Assembly (NCBI GenBank): GCA_031278075.1
Contig: JAITLE010000231.1
Span: forward strand, 1 to 8,944
Direction: 5' to 3'
Length of the DNA stretch: 8,944 nucleotides
DNA from: Bifidobacteriaceae bacterium
GTDB taxonomy: Bacteria; Actinomycetota; Actinomycetes; Actinomycetales; WQXJ01
The notes below the pieces were generated by a model. It was not told the DNA's origin, made no database searches, and saw only the letters and a program-made list of their open reading frames with translations. The position numbers were made by a program, and so were the translations under genes. Below, one piece after another: positions 6,663-8,944 of this stretch. Each line of letters opens with the position of its first letter. Position 1 is the first letter of the stretch.

Positions 6663-7508
6663 ATGCGACTAGCGACCCTGCGCCCGGGTGGCGACCGCCA
6701 AAGCACCCGAGCAGCCCGTATCGAAGGCGACCACGCCATCCTTCTGGAGCAATTCTCCGATGTCGGGGCATTGCTCGCCGCCGACGGACTGGAGGCGGCT
6801 AAATCCGCCGACGGGCCGCGCATTGAGCTCGCGGACGCGTCGTTCGCCCCGGTGGTGCCGCGGCCGGGCAAGATTCTCTGCGTGGGCATGAATTACGGCC
6901 AGCACATCAAAGAAATGGGCCGGACGCGGACCAGCCACCCGACCCTGTTCGCGAAACTCAAGGAGACCCTGATCGGCTCGGGTGAGGCGATTCAGCTGCC
7001 GCCCGAATCGTCCCAGGTCGATTGGGAGGGCGAGTTGGCTGTGGTGATCGGCCGACGGATGCGCCGGGCGGATCTGCTCGAGGCGGAGGCGGGCGTGGCC
7101 GGCTACACCCTGATGTGCGACACGTCCATGCGGGATTGGCAGTACCGCACGTCGCAGTGGTGCCAGGGCAAGAACTGGGAACGCTCGACGCCCTTCGGCC
7201 CGTGGCTGGCGACACCCGACGAGCTGCCCGAGGGCGCCGAGGTCATCACGCGCGTGAACTCCACTCGGGTGCAGCGGGGGCGCATTTCGGATTTGATGCT
7301 CTCCCCGGCGTTGCTGGTGTTATACGCGTCCACGATGATCACCCTGGAGCCCGGCGACGTGATCGCCACCGGCACCCCGGGGGGTGTGGGCCACGCGATG
7401 AACCCGCCGACGTATCTCACGCCCGGCGACGTGGTCGAGGTGGAGGTGCCCGGGATGGCCATACTTCGCTCCCGGGTCGAAATGGAGACGGTTTCACGGC
7501 ATGATTAG
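6663..7508 (+). CDS. Fumarylacetoacetate hydrolase-family protein (acylpyruvase/hydratase-like)
   Basis: Metal-dependent cytoplasmic enzyme of the family that cleaves or hydrates 2,4-dioxo or 2-oxo acids (acylpyruvases, oxaloacetate decarboxylases, 2-oxo-hepta-3-ene-dioate hydratases/isomerases); the exact reaction is not resolved. The 281-residue product has an N-terminal domain (1-65) and the FAH core from GKILCVGMNYGQHIKEMG (69-86), whose His81/Glu84 pair is typical of the catalytic lid. Metal ligands are expected at Glu122 and Glu124 (in VDWEGELAVVIG) and Asp153 (MCDTSMRDWQ). QGKNWERSTPFGPWL (168-182) and GDVIATGTPGGVG (231-243) are further family signatures. I prefer the ATG at 6663, giving MRLATLRPGG, over an in-frame TTG at 6645 that lies inside the inverted repeat. 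The ribosome site is poor (GGA three bases before the ATG). Two TAG codons in a row end the gene. Confidence 0.93.
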   Translation: MRLATLRPGGDRQSTRAARIEGDHAILLEQFSDVGALLAADGLEAAKSADGPRIELADASFAPVVPRPGKILCVGMNYGQHIKEMGRTRTSHPTLFAKLKETLIGSGEAIQLPPESSQVDWEGELAVVIGRRMRRADLLEAEAGVAGYTLMCDTSMRDWQYRTSQWCQGKNWERSTPFGPWLATPDELPEGAEVITRVNSTRVQRGRISDLMLSPALLVLYASTMITLEPGDVIATGTPGGVGHAMNPPTYLTPGDVVEVEVPGMAILRSRVEMETVSRHD

Positions 7509-7511
7509 TAG
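7477..7511 (+). promoter_or_regulatory. Possible leaderless promoter for the variant leucine-rich-repeat gene
   Basis: TCGAAA (7477-7482), a 17-base spacer and CATGAT (7500-7505) match four of six bases each of the standard -35 and -10 boxes. CATGAT lies six bases before the ATG at 7512, so a transcript would start at or next to the start codon. No Shine-Dalgarno is present before this ATG, which fits a leaderless message, but coupling to the preceding gene, which stops four bases earlier, would explain that equally well. Confidence 0.3.
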
Positions 7512-8944
7512 ATGCTCCAGCGTCAGATTGATCTGGCGAGCGCGGATGAAGCGCTCCTAGACGAGGATCTGGCGACCGAAGCGCTGGCCCAGATCGCTGA
7601 GAAGCGCCCGGATTTGCAGGTCAGCGTCGCGTGGCACCCCAACGTCGACAAGGCCCTGCTCGAATGGTTGCGTGATTCGGGCAGCGCGCAGGCGGCGCGT
7701 GTCGCCCGGGTGAGGCTCGCTGCCCGCTCCATCGCTGTGGGCCGGTCTGCGCCGCCCGCCACCGGGACTGCCGAAGCGACGCCCGGCCGCCCCCGGCGTC
7801 CCGCCGGTCCGGCGGCGCCGTTGGCTGATCCAGCCGCGCGCCTGGCCGAACTCATGTCCCGCGAGGCCGCCGCGCCGCCGCCGGCCGCGCCACGGGCGAA
7901 GCCGCCCGTCGACCACTTCGCGCCGACTCCGAAGGACGGCTTGGACCTGAGCGAACTGTCGCCGTCGCCCGCGGCGGAGGCTGAGGCTGATGCGGAACCG
8001 CCGCCCGCCAAGCCCGCAGAAGCCGAGACGCACGCGCCGAAGCACGCGGCGCCCCCGGTTCTGGAGACACAGGTCAGCGCTCAGGTTCGGCGCACGCCGG
8101 GCTACTCGTCCCGCGCGGAGCGCATCGCCGCGATCCGCGCCCAGACCCCGGTGTCCACCACGCGGTCCGCGGCGGCCGGTTCCGGTGGCGCGCCGCAGTC
8201 CGAGCCCGCCCCCGAAGGGGCCGCTCAACCCGCCGCCGCGCAGCCGGCGCCACCTCCCGCCGCGAGCCCCGCTGAGCCGCCGCCGGACGCCACCGCCACA
8301 CAGCCCCCGGACCAGCCGAAGGCGAAAGGGGCGGCTTGGGCGCCCCGCATCCAGTTGGCCGATGTCGTCAAGCTCCCGTCACGTGTTTCGCGCCGCCTGC
8401 CCCGTCCGCGTGAGGCGACCCCCGCGAAGGGTCTGGCCGTGGCGGTTGACGCCGCCGCTGAGGGTGTCAGCGAAGCCGCTGAGGCCGCAGCCCCGCCGCC
8501 GCTGCCGCGCCGCCGCCCGCACGCCGACCAACCCGCTGACGCCACCCCAGCGCCAGCCAGCACACCGGCCACCCAGGAGCCCGCCGCACCCAGCCCACCC
8601 GTGGACGCCCGCAGAGCGGCGCCGGCATCGGCCGCCGAAGCTGCGCCGACTCCGCCCGCGGGCATCCCACTGGCCGCCCCGGCCGCCGCAGCGGCGGCGC
8701 CCGATACCACGACCACCGGCGCGGCCAGCCCCGCGGGACCGTCCAGCCACACTGCGAAGCGGCCGCCGGGGCAGACTCCACGACCCGTTTACCAGGCTCA
8801 GGGATCCAGCGGCCCAACCGCGCCAGCAGGGTCGGGCGGACGCCGGACAGGAGTCCGCTTGCCCCCCCCCCCCCCCCGCCCCGCCCCCCCAAACCGCGCC
8901 CGCCCCCCCCCCCCCACCCCCGTAGCCCCCCCGGGCCCCGGAAC
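7512..8944 (+). CDS. Variant leucine-rich-repeat protein with long Ala/Pro-rich tail, 3' end missing
   Basis: The frame is open from ATG 7512 to the right edge (477 codons, no stop). Residues about 7-68 (DLASADEALL, ALAQIAEKRPDLQVSVAWHPNVDKALLEWLRDSGSAQAARVA in sequence) match the variant leucine-rich-repeat pattern of actinobacterial proteins, in which a short helical unit ends in HPN..xxLLEWL; this is probably a protein-binding module. After it comes a tail of about 400 residues, mostly Ala and Pro, likely disordered. It is broken by less biased islands: ARLAELMSREA (109-119), VDHFAPTPKDGLDLSEL (133-149), VRRTPGYSSRAERIAAIRAQ (192-211) and AWAPRIQLADVVKLPSRVSRR (275-295). No membrane segment or catalytic motif is seen in the available part. 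The start is forced by tandem TAG codons just upstream. The last ~28 residues fall in suspicious poly-C sequence and should not be trusted. Confidence 0.75.
   Translation, partial: MLQRQIDLASADEALLDEDLATEALAQIAEKRPDLQVSVAWHPNVDKALLEWLRDSGSAQAARVARVRLAARSIAVGRSAPPATGTAEATPGRPRRPAGPAAPLADPAARLAELMSREAAAPPPAAPRAKPPVDHFAPTPKDGLDLSELSPSPAAEAEADAEPPPAKPAEAETHAPKHAAPPVLETQVSAQVRRTPGYSSRAERIAAIRAQTPVSTTRSAAAGSGGAPQSEPAPEGAAQPAAAQPAPPPAASPAEPPPDATATQPPDQPKAKGAAWAPRIQLADVVKLPSRVSRRLPRPREATPAKGLAVAVDAAAEGVSEAAEAAAPPPLPRRRPHADQPADATPAPASTPATQEPAAPSPPVDARRAAPASAAEAAPTPPAGIPLAAPAAAAAAPDTTTTGAASPAGPSSHTAKRPPGQTPRPVYQAQGSSGPTAPAGSGGRRTGVRLPPPPPRPAPPNRARPPPPTPVAPPGPG
8862..8944. other. Poly-C-dominated right end, suspected sequencing or assembly artefact
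   Basis: From 8862 the sequence turns almost entirely to C, with runs of 16 (8862-8877), 7 (8884-8890) and about 13 C (near 8903-8915), and almost no T. The preceding coding sequence, although GC-rich, has nothing like this. Poly-G read tails from two-colour sequencing, seen here as the complement, gather at contig ends and would look like this. Run lengths, and hence the reading frame, are unreliable here. Confidence 0.6.

Noticed and set aside
7990..8925. Open frame of 311 codons in another frame over the Ala/Pro-rich tail
   Set aside because: Almost only Arg and Pro; it is the frame-shifted reading of the repeat-protein tail. It cannot be ruled out that poly-C length errors mix the frames at the very end, but the upstream frame continues from a real domain.
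1..8944. CRISPR arrays, insertion sequences, tRNA/rRNA genes, defence or secretion systems
   Set aside because: No regularly spaced repeats, transposase motifs, terminal repeats or RNA-gene signatures were recognised; base composition is uniform apart from the right-end C tract.

Overview
This is a very GC-rich stretch with GTG and TTG starts next to ATG. Its gene set and codon use fit a high-GC actinobacterium, probably Micrococcales or Actinomycetales. The phosphatase-like membrane protein, the actinobacterial type of seryl-tRNA synthetase motif 3 and the variant leucine-rich-repeat protein all point that way. This placement rests on family knowledge, not on a marker comparison. Nearly the whole window is coding and no stretch over 300 bases lacks a gene.

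Layout. Positions 1-2075 (minus) hold most of a large membrane protein cut by the left edge: an N-terminal signal or anchor, an extracytoplasmic alkaline-phosphatase-like domain and a multi-pass C-terminal half. It diverges from pheA (2255-3226, plus), a monofunctional prephenate dehydratase with an ACT domain. pheA converges on a membrane-anchored diacylglycerol/sphingosine-kinase-family lipid kinase (3237-4334, minus) with only 10 bases between the stops. The kinase diverges from serS (4449-5732, plus). serS is followed on the same strand by a Cof-type HAD phosphatase (5738-6610), a fumarylacetoacetate-hydrolase-family enzyme (6663-7508) and an open-ended variant leucine-rich-repeat protein with a long Ala/Pro-rich tail (7512 to the right edge). 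The gaps between these four genes are 5, 52 and 3 bases, so a read-through operon is plausible, with a possible internal promoter in the 52-base gap.

How they work together. pheA (phenylalanine synthesis) and serS (serine charging) are housekeeping. The lipid kinase and HAD phosphatase are general phospholipid and small-molecule phosphate enzymes. Nothing in the sequence ties the genes into one dedicated pathway, and I see no defence system, mobile element, CRISPR array, tRNA or rRNA.

The points most worth a second look are: (i) the repeat protein with its long low-complexity tail; (ii) the nearly pure-C last ~85 bases, which look more like a contig-end artefact than normal coding sequence; (iii) a long two-bulge inverted repeat in the gap before the FAH-family gene; and (iv) three genes without a convincing Shine-Dalgarno that each carry a CAnnAT hexamer exactly six bases before the ATG, suggesting leaderless transcripts.
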